Assembly: GCF_000708205.1 (NCBI RefSeq)
Contig: NW_014575562.1
Coordinates: 187,616-251,615, forward strand
From: Mixia osmundae IAM 14324
Taxonomy: Eukaryota > Basidiomycota > Mixiomycetes > Mixiales > Mixiaceae
DNA: 64,000 bases
Direction of reading: 5' to 3'
The translations under genes were made by a program, and so were the position numbers. This document shows, in pieces, positions 35,956-48,857 of this stretch. Under the pieces are notes generated by a model that was not told where the DNA came from, made no database searches, and saw only the letters and a list, made by a program, of their open reading frames with translations. Positions within the stretch are counted from its first letter, which is position 1. Every line of letters starts with the position of its first letter.

Positions 35956-37370
35956 TTAAGTGAGCGAAGAGAAGTTGACCAGAAATTCGGCATAGCCAAT
36001 ACTTGGTTTTGCCCTTCCTCGTGCTGAGCTCATGGGCAGCATGAATTGCAGCGACAGCAATCCTTCCTCATCTGTTCGCATGGACTGGCCGGGCTACACG
36101 TCAGAGCTCCGGTAGGCTTCAATGCAAGGCCACGGACTGTTTTGGTAGAAGCAGATAGGGCATTGAAAGCGAAGCGCAGGTGGTCAAACTTGTAGGTATT
36201 GCTGACCATGCCGACGCATTCGAAAGACTCGACGATATCCTGATCAAAAGGAAATTCCATCTGATCCGATCGTTAGCAACCGTCTGTCTTGTGCCAGAGA
36301 TATTTGACGCACTTCTGCGCTACTGCCGACGTCGGTGAGGGCTTCAACACGGAAGAGAGGACGAGGTCGACCAGCTCGGATAGCAGCAGGATTATCCTCG
36401 GCCGACGCAAAAGTGAAGCATATCCTATCGCAGGATTTCTCAGCTTCCGACAATGCGTTGAGAAGCCATTCGCTCTGCTCTCTGTCAGCTTCAGCTGTAG
36501 GATTGGTACGAAAGCTAGACCTTCATGATGACTTTCTGAACGCGAAGCTCTTCCCTGAAGCTGATATCGAGGATCTCCTCGGGTACGAACGTCGTAATTT
36601 CGCAAGTCGTCACTACGCCGCTTTCTTCCAATCTGTCTCTTCATCAGCTCACTTTCGCAGGTCAGGCTGGACAGAAGTCACAGTAGGACCAAGGGGTGAC
36701 CTACACCGCGATAAGACAGCTTCATCGCCGTCTTCCTCGCATCTCTCTCGTTCGGCGTCTTCGACCGCGTCTCTCTCGCCCAAGCAGGTTTATCCTCCCC
36801 CTCCTCTTCCTCCTCTTGCCACGCTCTCTTCCTGAGCAAAGTATGAGCAGAAGATGAGGCCGCTCCCCCAAAGATATCGAGGCATTGTAGCAAAGTAGTC
36901 AGTCGGATCTCGAAGATGAGCTCGATCTCGTCTTGATCTTCTGCTGTCAGTGGGCCTGGCGAAGGACCGTCTGTGGGAGGGTGAAAGGAGAATCGTTCAA
37001 AGACGGCTTTTTGAAGGAATGCGTGCGCTGCTGATGCGCGTGAGGGTGTCGCAGAATTCAAGAGGAAGTGGGCTTGCCTTGAAGCGCTCGACCTGCTTCT
37101 ACCGTCACATTGAGTCCGGTAGACGTCACGACGACGATAGCTCGCTGAAGGCACCATCATATGAGCTCGTAGGACGCAATTCCGAGAGCGATCGCACCGG
37201 ATGAAAAGCGACGGAGCGCAGAAGAGTCGCAATCGGCTTGACATCTGCCACTTCGGCCTCCAGGATCTGCGCCACCATCAGAGCAAATCGCAGACGAGCT
37301 CGTTCCACTGAACGTTTCCTTGCTGAGATCGAGCAGTGAGCCGCGTACGGCTATATTCATCCTCCGCCAT
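35956..37370 (-). CDS. RAD1: Rad1/Rec1-type checkpoint clamp subunit (9-1-1 complex)
   Basis: Here RAD1 means the fission-yeast/human name (S. cerevisiae RAD17). The PCNA-like ring signals DNA damage through ATR. Matches in order: VADVKPIATLLRSVAFHP, TSTGLNVTVEAGRALQAHAF, FLQKAVFERFSF, KLSYRGVGHPLVLLLEESGV, EKSCDRICFTFA, FECVGMVSNTYKFDHLRFA, and the closing DEEGLLSLQFMLPM. An acidic insert (EEEEEGED) sits mid-protein. Start at 37370 with a 47-nt first intron. About seven introns; one at 37028-37077 is GC-AG. The last intron is ambiguous: the reading frame must change between ALSASTKT and SMRTDEEG, either through a GT donor (GTCCGT) or a weaker GC donor. Confidence 0.85.
37028..37077 (-). other. 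GC-AG intron in RAD1
   Basis: Donor CAAG/GCAAGC, acceptor AGCAG, 50 nt. Gives VEAGRALQAHAFLQ, same length as human VENAKCVQANAFIQ. A GT donor at GTCGAG is possible but would delete five conserved-position residues. Confidence 0.75.
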
Positions 37371-37426
37371 CAGGCTCTGGAGCAGCTGCTGCCCCAAAGG
37401 GAGGCCGAAGGCGGAAGAAGGACGCG

Positions 37427-37432
37427 ACGCGT
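37427..37432. promoter_or_regulatory. MCB box (ACGCGT) before RAD1
   Basis: Within GACGCGACGCGTCG, 57 bp upstream of the RAD1 start and between it and the SRP101 stop. Fits cell-cycle or damage-linked expression. Confidence 0.55.
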
Positions 37433-37500
37433 CGATCTAGCGCAAGCTTTTTGGTGACGACACATTGCCCCTAGCTTGCGTCCAATACAACATGATTGAC

Positions 37501-39520
37501 CTACACGAGTGCTTGAACGATATGCTGAACGCGCAGTGAGCGGAGATCCGAGTATGTCTGCTCACTTGTCAGGAGCAATATTGGGAAGCTAGATGAGGAG
37601 AGCTCACTTGGCCAGTACCGACGAACAAGACCGGTGCGCCAGTCGTATAAGTCATCGAGAGGACCGCGCCTACTTTCTCACTGACCGTATCGAATTTGCT
37701 CACGATGATGCCATCGACACCTCGTTGACTATTGCTGAAATTGCGCAGCGAGTCGTTGAATTTCTTGAGCTGATCGACAGCTTCATTGCCTACGAGTGCT
37801 TCGCCCACGAAGACGATCTTATCCGGTTGATTGACCATGACGAGTTTGGCGAGGGCACGCATGAGCGGTTCGTTATCCTGCATTCTGCCCGCAGTGTCGA
37901 TCAAGATGACGTCGAAACCTTCTTGCTTGGCGTAGGCAATGGCGTCTTTGGCAATGCCTGCTGCATCTTTCCCGTAACCTCGCTCGTAAAGCTCGATCGA
38001 ACTGCGACCATCTATTCTGGGCTGTACAGACAGCTTGGAGAGATTGTTGACATGGACTCGAAGCTGTTCGACTGCGCCAGACCGGAAAGTATCGCAAGCC
38101 GCTATCATCACTCGTAGCTTGTTCTGGAGTAGCCAGAATGCAACTTTGCTGAGATTCGTCGACTTGCCGACGCCATTGACGCCGACAAAAGTGATGACAT
38201 AGGGGGTAGGAGCAGACATGATTGAAGTGGATCGCTTGCGGGTGATCTCGAGCAATACATCGGTCGACGTACGCGGTGTGAGGATGCGCACCAGAGCAAC
38301 TTCTAAAGCCTTCCTTACTTCCGTCTTGACGGACGCCATGCCAGATAGGGTCGTTCCTTGCAAGGACTGGCCGACGGACTCGCAGATCTTCTCTGCCACG
38401 TCTCTCGCTACATTGCGATTCATGAGATGCTCTCTCATCGTCGACAGCACAGGCTTGAGCTCTTCTGCCGTCAGCTTCCTCGAGCCCAATCCTACCGATG
38501 CGGTAAGCTTGCTGAATAGGCTGCCCAGGCCGCCGGTAGATGCTTCGGCAGGGGCAGCAGCAGGTAGCGCGTAATCTGCGACATTGTAGAGGCCATTTCG
38601 ATCTACCTGGCCCATCGCTCTGGAATCTACCAAGCCAGAAGGAGCAATCTCCTCATGACCGTTCGCATCGTTCGAGCTGAAATCGAGTGCGGTCATGTCC
38701 TCCTCCGTTGGCACACCGTCGCCCCACTTCCTCATGACTTTGCTCGCCTTTCGCTTTGCATCAGATTCAGGTCCAGTGTCACTTCCGCTGCCTGCCAATG
38801 AGGCTCTCGAACTGGGACGAGAAGCTTGCTTGCCACCGCGCAGACCTTTCTGCCGTGTTTTGAAGGCTGCCATGTTCTTTGATATCGCCTTTCCGTCGAG
38901 GGGTTGATCTGGCTCTGACGCAGGCGCGCTATCGCTGTCCTCGGGCGAGGCGACAGCCAGTCCGGGCGTCTTTGTCGCTTTCATTCCCTGCAGGATCTCA
39001 CGATGAGTACGAGTGGGGATCGTGCAATGTCGGAGCTCACCCTTGAGGAAGTCTTGTCAAACTGTTGCAACAACCTGGCAAAGGCGGCATCCCATCCTTG
39101 CAGCCAGTCCGGGCTCGCCAGGCTGATACCTCCCAACTGCTGCGCTAATGCCTCGACAGCATTCACCTTGAGAGCGTTCGACAAGGCCGACAGCTTCGTT
39201 GCAAACATGGAAATGAAGAGCGCCTTGAGAGCCACAAGGAAAGCAGGCAGGTAGCTCAATTGGATCACTCGAGGATGAGCAATGGCCAGAATGAGATCGT
39301 ACTCGTTGGCGAGCGTATAGCCCACAGAGAGATTATCACACTCCCATGTCTGCGCTTCGTCGGCAGAGAGGGAGGAGTGAGATCTGCCTTGGATGAGGAC
39401 ATCTCTTGCTAGGCTGTTCATGGGATTGCGGGAGCTCCCGTAGCTGCGTGACCAGAGCACTAGGCCGCCCTTGGTGAAGATGGACGCATGATCGATCAGT
39501 GCGCCGGGTGAGAGCTCCAT
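37501..39520 (-). CDS. SRP101: Signal recognition particle receptor subunit alpha
   Basis: GTPase that docks SRP-ribosome complexes at the ER. N-terminal SRX/longin domain starts IDHASIFTKGGLVLWSRSY and binds the beta subunit; then a charged linker (KTRQKGLRGGKQ). NG domain: GVNGVGKSTNLSKVAFWLL (G1), CDTFRSGAVEQLR, DTAGRMQDNEPLMRAL (G3), SKFDTVSEKVGA (G4-like, Ser for the usual Thr) and PVLFVGTGQ. A last intron leads to TYSDLRSLRVQHIVQALV, the amphipathic C-terminus. Start at 39520 was chosen because SRX begins right after; the frame is open further up to 39661 but adds unrelated sequence. Divergent from the cyclin gene (150 bp). Confidence 0.94.
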
Positions 39521-39670
39521 CCTGCGCTCTAGAGACTCGAGGCGATGACGTTGATCGGGTCGGTAGATGTGATTGATTGATAGAGCGACTCGCGTTTTGT
39601 CCACGCCGGCACGAGCAAGCATTCCTCGAAAGTCGTCGGCCGGCCGCCTGTCCCGCCCCACGAGTGGAGC

Positions 39671-40826
39671 ATGTCAGTCCGCCAACTCTACAATGCGCTC
39701 GCTTCCCAAGACCAACAGGCTCAGACGCCCTCTAGCTCAGACGACATACCAGCCCAGCTTGAGCTCGACCTGCGTGCCTGTCAGTCCTGCTTGCCAGACA
39801 TATGACGTATCCGTTGACGGCAGCGCCATCAGTTGGTAGCATACTGATTCAGCAAGCTGGCGTACTGCTCAGGTTGCCGCAAATCGTCATGGCTACTGCC
39901 TCGGTACTCTACCAGCGATTCTGGTTCGTCACTTCCTTCAAGCATTTCGGCGTAAGGGTCCGTTCATCACGTCCACTACAGCTCTACAAGTCTGAATAAA
40001 CCTAGCCACACACAGGATATAGCACTCGCTGCGCTCTTCCTGAGCTCGAAGCTAGAAGAAACGCCGATACGCATTCGCGACCTCATCAACGTCTTTGACT
40101 GTCTGCTCAAATTTGTCGAATACCATCAAACCCGACTGGCTCTCACCCTCGCGCGAGGAGCTGCTCAGCAGCATGCTCAAAGTAGGCCCAAGGAGTTTCG
40201 TTACTTGCCCATGGACTACTTTGCCAAAGAGTTCTACGATCTCAAGGAAGAGACGGTCATTGGCGAGATGCAAATCCTCAAAAGGCATCTGCTCTCTCCC
40301 CGATAGAGCAAGACGTGGAACTGATCTTGCTAGCGAGCGCAGGCTAGGCTTCGACGTATCTGTCCAACACCCGTATGGTGCACTCGTCAACTACCTCCAA
40401 GTCCTCGAGCTAGCCAACCGCTCAGACGTAGCATCCAAAGCATGGGGATTCTGCAACGACGCGTAGGTCTCTTACCCATCATTAGAGCGCGGCTAATGCT
40501 CAACATCCAGACTTCTGACGCCTTTATTAGCTACGCATCCGCCCGGGGATGTCGCAGCGGCAGCGATTTACTACGCTTGTGCAATGATCACACCGGCCGT
40601 CTCGCTGCCGCTGAAACCCCGACCTTGGTGGGAGCTCTTTGATGTCTCGAGCGAAGAGACACTCGTGCACATCACCGAGACCGTGCTAGACCTATACGAC
40701 AGATGGGCTCTCACTTCTCCAGACACAGACCAGAGCGCAGTGACCATCTGGGAGCAAGCCGCCGCTAGAAAGCTGCCAACGACGAAATCACAAGTCCGTA
40801 CATCGCTAGAAAGGCAGTCGAGGTGA
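39671..40826 (+). CDS. L-type cyclin (cyclin L-like, CDK11/transcription-splicing class)
   Basis: Five exons (39671-39779, 39824-39951, 40016-40284, 40343-40462, 40511-40826) join in frame to 313 residues. Cyclin box one: [74 protein letters not shown]; box two: [58 protein letters not shown]. This matches cyclin L better than cyclins C, H, K or T (LIQ.AGILL.LPQV.MAT and HP...YLQVLE). The RS-rich tail of animal cyclin L is absent. The third intron has a GC donor. Confidence 0.88.
40285..40342 (+). other. GC-AG intron in the cyclin gene, weak donor
   Basis: Donor AAAG/GCATCT, acceptor GCGCAG, 58 nt. Joins EMQILKR to [10 protein letters not shown] with total CDS divisible by three. A stop follows within nine codons if unspliced and no GT lies before it. 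Confidence 0.8.
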
Positions 40827-40906
40827 CATCGGCTAGACTACAAATGCATCTGACTGCGCCAACTTGTTGTTGTTCTATTCTTTGCACTCTTCGGTCGCGC
40901 AACGGA

Positions 40907-42520
<1,614 letters not shown>

Positions 42521-42739
42521 TCAGCTGTGTGTATGAGCGCTGTTGCCGGCTGAGGCCCGAGAGGCTCGGCAATTGGCCAGCCCCAGGGGTGGCAGGCACA
42601 CGAGAAACTGATTTCTTTTCAAGAAGGGTCAAGCACAGACTGGTGCCCCACCGGACAGTCTGGGCGCGATTTAAAAACTCCTGCGATCCATCCGCCTGCC
42701 AACATTCGACTGACTTTGAGCAGGCTTTGCTCACTCGTC

Positions 42740-43846
42740 ATGGGCCGTCCAGGTCAGACAATACGTGTTCTACAAGCAGATGCAGTGGCAGACGCAGCGC
42801 GATCTGGCCGTCACGATCGCACGCCGGACGATGATGTGACCGTGTCGAAGAGCGACGTGATCAATGGCGCCCCTTTCAAGCAAGGCGGTCGCTTGCTCAC
42901 AGACGAGAAAGACCCATGGGCATTCAATGCATGGGATAACGTCGAATGGACGTCTGAACAGGAAAAGGTGGCAGAAGAAGCAATCACCCGACAAAAGCAA
43001 CATCCTGTTCCTGCTGCCTTGCAAGAACAAGTCAATGCTACCCCTGCAATCCAGTGGGACAACTTCTACGCACGCGTCAAGACGTCGTTCTTCAAGGACA
43101 GAGCGTGGTTGACCAAGGAGTTTCCCGATCTCGAACGAGCTTGTCGAGCCGATAGAGGTCCTTGCACGGTAGCAGAGTTGGGCTGTGGCACGGGCGCCAC
43201 TGTCTATCCGCTTCTCAAGGCGAGCGAGAACCCGTTACTGACGGTGCACGCGCTCGATTATTCACATGAAGCGATTCAGCTCGTCAGATCGCATCCCGAC
43301 TACAACGTAGCCAGAGTCAAAGCGGCGGTCTATGATCTCGCTTGCCCAGGCCTACCTGAAGGCATGGCAGAGCACTCTGTGGATATCGTCACTTGTATAT
43401 TCGTTCTGTCTGCCCTGCACCCTCGCGAGTGGCACCATGCAGCTAGCAATATCTGGCGCATGCTGAAACCTGGCGGCATCCTACTGTTTCGCGACTATGG
43501 AAGATACGATCTGGCCCAATTGCGATACCAGAAAGGCAGATATATGCAAGACCATCTCTACATACGCGGCGACAATACGCGATGCTATTACTTTGAACGA
43601 GGTATGCCAAATCTATGTTGTGTATCGTCTACCCATACTGACGTGCCCTGTGCGATAGAGGATCTCATCAGTATCTTCTCGAGCGGTGAGCCTAGTGGAA
43701 GTGCCCGCTTCGAGCTCGACAATCTCGGTGTGGACAGACGGTTGCTGCTCAACCGACTGCGCAAACTCAAGATGTATAGGATCTGGCTGCAAGGACGCTG
43801 GATACGATCACCTTCTAATGCTGAAAAGGCTACAACATCGCTCTAA
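42740..43846 (+). CDS. TRM140: tRNA(Thr/Ser) m3C32 methyltransferase (Trm140/METTL2 family)
   Basis: SAM-dependent enzyme methylating C32 of the tRNA anticodon loop. Two exons (42740-43601, 43659-43846) join to 349 residues. Typical blocks: KDPWAFNAWDNVEWTSEQE, WDNFYARVKTSFFKDRAWL, SAM motif AELGCGTGATVYPLL, DYSHEAIQLV, DIVTCIFVLSALHPREW, MLKPGGILLFRDYGRYDLAQ, CYYFEREDLISIF and RKLKMYRIWLQGRW. The N-terminal actin-binding extension of yeast Abp140 is absent, as in METTL2/6-like forms. The last 17 bases of the CDS overlap the end of the HIT gene on the other strand. Confidence 0.92.
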   Translation: MGRPGQTIRVLQADAVADAARSGRHDRTPDDDVTVSKSDVINGAPFKQGGRLLTDEKDPWAFNAWDNVEWTSEQEKVAEEAITRQKQHPVPAALQEQVNATPAIQWDNFYARVKTSFFKDRAWLTKEFPDLERACRADRGPCTVAELGCGTGATVYPLLKASENPLLTVHALDYSHEAIQLVRSHPDYNVARVKAAVYDLACPGLPEGMAEHSVDIVTCIFVLSALHPREWHHAASNIWRMLKPGGILLFRDYGRYDLAQLRYQKGRYMQDHLYIRGDNTRCYYFERGMPNLCCVSSTHTDVPCAIEDLISIFSSGEPSGSARFELDNLGVDRRLLLNRLRKLKMYRIWLQGRWIRSPSNAEKATTSL

Positions 43847-44478
43847 TGCTCTCGCTATCACCCGATGCTGGCAAGCGAACGGACCGGATCCGGACCTGCT
43901 TGCCGGCACTGATGATGCGAATGACCTGATCGATCGTACTGAACCAGGCAAAGCCTTTGCCGCCGTCTGCTCGCCAGGCTGGGCTGAAGGCGAATCGCTG
44001 GAAGCGTGACCGGAACGGCAGTCCGAGCACATGCAAATGCAAATGGTTCACCTGCGTAGCTGTCATTCATCCACCGCCGATTTGCAAATCCATAGGACCC
44101 ACAGAATAGATCGGGGGAGTATGGAAGCCAAGACTGCCTCTGATGTCAGCCCACTCACGCGTGACACCAACACGATACAAGCTACCTTTGCTCTGTCGGC
44201 GCATAGCCCCGCTCTTCGAGCAGTCGGACGGCTATACTTTTCATCTCTGCTAGCATCGCCAAGTCGCTTCTCTTCAGTATCTTGACATGTGGGATATGCG
44301 TCTTTGGAATGCAAAGCAAGTGCGTTGTTGCTGCTGGTGACCGATCCTCTATCACTACAAAGAAACCCGACTCGTAGACGATCGTGAAGCCCTTCTCCGC
44401 TCTGATGCCGCAGAAGATACAGTCTCTGAGCTCGCTGTGCCGTTCATCTCTTATTGCGCCTGATCCGCAGACGATCAT
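43830..44478 (-). CDS. HIT-domain nucleotide hydrolase/transferase (HINT3-like)
   Basis: Small HIT protein with DCIFCGIRAEKGFTIVYESG at the start, HLLCIPKTHIPHVKILK in the middle, and the histidine triad HLHLHVLG after a GT-AG intron. Two introns: after TEQRQSK, and between PPIYS and VNHLHLHV (51 nt). The tail FAWFSTIDQVIRIISAGKQV resembles the C-terminus of HINT3-type proteins. Substrates are usually nucleotide phosphoramidates or adenylates. Start at 44478 is the only ATG before the HIT fold. Its stop lies inside the 3' end of the TRM140 CDS. Confidence 0.85.
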
Positions 44479-44724
44479 GCAGCCCTTTCGGCCATGATCA
44501 ACCTGACGCGCGACCCGAGACGAGACGCGAATGTGGGGGTCGCAGTGACGCAGCAACGTCGTGGCCCTGGCGCCCTGTCGTGGCACAAAGGCGCTGATTG
44601 GACGAGCTTCTGATAGTATTCGCAGGGGAATCTGTCAGGCGATCGAGCTCTCTGGAGCCAACAGCAGGTCGCAAGACCTGCGAGGAGTGTGCTACTGCGC
44701 GCAGTCACACCTTTTGACTCGAGC

Positions 44725-47700
44725 ATGGCAGCCGGTCAGCCCGAGTCAGCGGTCGAAGCAACACTAGACGAATCCATAGGCTCACCCTCAAGCAGTTCTC
44801 CGCCGTTCACGTCGAGCAGCCCACTGGACGCCCTGCTCGAAGCAAGAACAATCGAAGCGACGGGAGATATCCACAGCGAGAGGACAAGATTAGACTTGCT
44901 CGTGCCGCCTACCAATGCCATCTTACCGCTCGACGCTTCTCACGTCGAAGTGTCTGATGCTGCGAGGAGCCCAGAAGAAGCGAAGCGCGAGTCGTCCTCG
45001 TCGAGTCTGCAAAACTCGGCTTTGCCTGCGATTGCTGGTAAGCTACATCCTGCCGACAGACAAGACAGGACCTCTGCAAGTTCTTCAAAGGAGATCCTCG
45101 CTCTTCCTCTCACGAACTCCTTCTCTACGGGTACTCAAACGCCTGTGAACGATGTCACGCCTAGGCCAGGATCTTCATCAACTTCGACCCATTCTAGGCG
45201 GTCCTCACAGACCGCAGCCTCTGTAGAACCCGCCGAGCAAGCCGGCACTGGTCTTGGCGCACCGCGGTCAACCTCACCCGATGCGAATAGGGATAGTTCG
45301 ACACAGACAGATCGTCAGAGATCGAGCACGCTCACTTCCATGACGGTTAGCGAGAACACGGCACACGAGTCTGTCTACTCTTCCAAACCCAACTCGCGCC
45401 CTCATTCCATCTTGGCCTCTTCCATCGATCACTCCAACCTCAACGCCCCGCGAGCGACCCTTGACCCGGCAGAAAGAAAAACAAGCGCGTCGGGTATGCT
45501 CCCTTGTCCTACCTCCTTGTGTCAAGCTCACGCCGTCGTCGTAGGTACAACAGGATCAAGAAGAGCTTCGACGGGCTCACCACCGCAAGCAACAAAGCCG
45601 CATGCAAATGCCAGAACGGCGCCAGAGGACAATGGAAGGGCGAGGGCGCCTTCTGGCTCTCGATCAACGGCTTCAGATACGCTCGTGCCTGGTCCTTCGT
45701 CCAGTGCCAGCTCGAGCAGGCGGCAATTAGGCGAATGGGTTCTCGGAAAGACCTTGGGTGCAGGCAGTATGGGCAAAGTGAAACTAGGACAGAGTGTCAA
45801 AGGAGGCGACAAAGTAGCCATCAAGATCATTCCCCGCTTCACATCTACTGCAGCAGCACAGCAACAGGTAGCACAGTCTGAACGAGAGAAACGACGATCT
45901 ATAGATCAGACACACGCCGACAATGGTACAACGTCTCGCTCGGGAGAGGTGGCAAGCAGTAAACCCAAAGCCGTCTTGCCGCCCTCGAAATCTTTCTTGG
46001 AAAGAGCACACGCAAAGGATCTGTCAAAGGAAGTCAGAACGATCAGGGAGGCTTCAATCGTCTTGCTACTACATCATCCTTATGTTTGTGGGATGAAACA
46101 AATGCTCGTCTATCCGAATCACTATTACATGATCTTCGAATACGTCAACGGCGGCCAGATGCTCGATTATATCATCTCTCACGGACGACTGAGAGAGCGA
46201 AGTGCTCGGAAGTTCGCGAGGCAGATGGGTAGCGCGTTAGAGTATTGCCACGCTAACAGCATCGTACATCGAGGTAGGCAGTATCTCCCCTCGCCCATGT
46301 CTCTGTACTGACGAAGCCCTCGGTTGCGATGCAGATCTGAAAATCGAGAATATTCTCATCTCAAAGACAGGCAATATCAAAATCATCGATTTCGGTCTAT
46401 CCAATCTTTTTTCGCCCCATTCTCACCTCTCTACCTTTTGCGGCTCGCTCTACTTTGCAGCACCAGAACTGCTGAATGCCAAAGTATATACCGGCCCCGA
46501 AGTTGACATTTGGTCTTTTGGCATCGTACTCTACGTTCTCGTGTGCGGAAAGGTACCCTTCGATGATCAAAGTATGCCCGCACTGCATGCAAAGATCAAA
46601 CGCGGTCAAGTCGAATATCCCAATTGGCTCAGTGCAGGTGGGGCGTCACTTCGTGTGCGATGGCAGGTTCTGACTGCGATGCCCAGAATGCAAGCATCTG
46701 CTATCACGCATGCTTGTGACCAATCCCGCCAATCGAGCCTCCATGGCCGAGGTGCTTTCGCATCCCTGGATAGTGAAGGGATATGAATCCCCGCCTGTGC
46801 CTCATATTCCTCACCGAGAGCCTCTACGGCTAGGCGAGCTCAACAGGGAAGTCATACAGGGTATGACAGGCTTCGACTTTGGGACGCCAGATGAGATCGA
46901 GGCACGTCTTGGCGACGTGCTCACCGGTGAAGCATATACAGCTGTCTTGGCAAGTCACGATGCCAAAGCAGGACGAACGACCTCTGTTCGACCTGACCGA
47001 GACCTATCGAAGCCCTCAAAAGGTAGCACGAAACGTCTGTCAGGTCTAAATTTCTATAGCAAGAAGCTCGCCGGCGGTTTAGCTTCTGCGCTGGGTGGGA
47101 GTCCTACGAGCAAAGATCGTCTAGAAACACAAGATCGCACAAACGGCTCTGGCTCCTTCACGTTACCCAATGGCATGCGACCAGATCAGATGGATCCGAC
47201 GCGAGGATTCCATCCCCTCATCTCGATTTATTTCCTCGTGCAAGAAAAGATCGAGCGGGAGAAGATCTGGGGTCCCGGCGTGTTTGCATCGTCTACCTTA
47301 TCCCTACATGGTCCACTAGCGCCGCCTGCACCGCCGAGGAGCTATGACAGCACAGCCGTCTCACCAAGCGCGTTTGGTACAGCTCAGGGAGTCGACCTTA
47401 GCTCACCCTCACCACGACCGGCTAGCACTGCCATCTCGAGCAGCGTAATGTCGCCCTCCAATTCGACACCAGCTCCCAATGCACCCATTCGCGCACGTCC
47501 TCAAAGCACATCTGCATATGATCGCACAAAACCCTTGGCCGACTTCGACAATAGGCGCAGCTTCTCTGCGGGGCAACAGAACGCTGTTTCGGCATCTGTA
47601 CCTAATTCGCCACGACCGGGCTACATTGCGAAGCCAAGGCCTGTCGAAACTTCGTCAGTAGCTCAGGATGGGGCAATCCCAGCCTCGCCAAACGGTGAAC

Positions 47701-48840
47701 CGACACGAGATGACGATGTTGCCTTACAGCCTTCGACGCTCGTTCGTCGCTTCGGAACGCTGCTAGGTCGGGCTACTTCGACGAACGACACTGATCTGCA
47801 GAAACGAGCACGCGCCCGAGCAAGCGCGGCAGGAAGCTCCGGTCATCGCTCGAGCGGCTTGACGCCCGCCTCGCCCTTGCCACTAGTCAACGAACCCAAT
47901 CTGAACGTTACACCGCCGCCAAACTCCAAAGCGACTGGCATGCTTCGGGCTAGTACCGTCAGTGGCGATCGCAGACGACCTAGGGTGGCGAGGCAAAGCG
48001 TCGGGCCAGAAGTCTCGCCATCTGCTTTGCAGACCGACACACTATTTGAGGATCACGAGGAGCGACTGCAAGACGGATTTTCGACTGAGCCAGGCCCGGG
48101 TCTGGATCGTCATGCAGCGAATGGTACAGCAGCAGACTTATCAGCTTCACCGAATGATCAGATCAAGCCAGTTTATCTCAAAGGTCTCTTCTCCGTCGCG
48201 ACTACCTCGACAAAGTCGCCGAGCGTCATTCGCGATGATCTTGTGCATGTCCTCGACAGACTGGGCGTAAAGCATCGCGCAGTCAAAGCTGGGTTCGAAT
48301 GCGCCCATGCCCCAAGCATCAGCTTTGCATCGCAGGCACCTACCAATCGTGCCGCAACGCCGAATCAAACGCCCGAAGGACTCAAACGCGGCACGAGCTT
48401 GCTACGAAGAGGCTCACGCATCTCACGAGGCCGAACTTCGACGTCTGCACGTGAGGAAGGCGACACGAGTTCCCCAGATCCGAGCCAAGCGGCAACACGA
48501 CTCGCTTCGCCAGCCAGACCCAATGAGAGCTCCTCTGGATCACTTCATTTCATCGGACCCACGAATGGAGCCGGCGAGCGATCTGGCAATCTGGTGGACA
48601 GCACGGGTGCACCCAGCGCAGGTGCAGCACCTCAAAACGAGATGATCGTTCGATTCGATGTCTTTGTCGTCAAAGTACCTTGGCTGCCTGGCATTCACGG
48701 TCTCCAATTCCGTCGTATAACCGGCGATCCATGGCAATATTCTCAGCTAGGTCAGTCAGGCACTGAATACAGCAAGCACTAAGAGCTAATATGGGTGTGC
48801 ATTCTCAGCTCGGCGAGTGTTGAGCGAGCTCCGATTGTAG
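44725..48840 (+). CDS. KIN1: Kin1/Kin2 (PAR-1/MARK-type) serine/threonine protein kinase
   Basis: Cell-polarity kinase of the inner plasma membrane. N-terminal about 320 residues are Ser/Thr-rich and disordered. Kinase domain: [26 protein letters not shown], a long insert ([17 protein letters not shown]), [45 protein letters not shown] and [21 protein letters not shown] disordered linker of about 600 residues follows, ending in a KA1 domain ([40 protein letters not shown]). The last intron (about 56 nt) supplies RRVLSELRL, the typical KA1 end; without it the frame stops at 48782. Four GT-AG introns. Confidence 0.94.
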
Positions 48841-48857
48841 ACAGTGTAGATTCGTGC

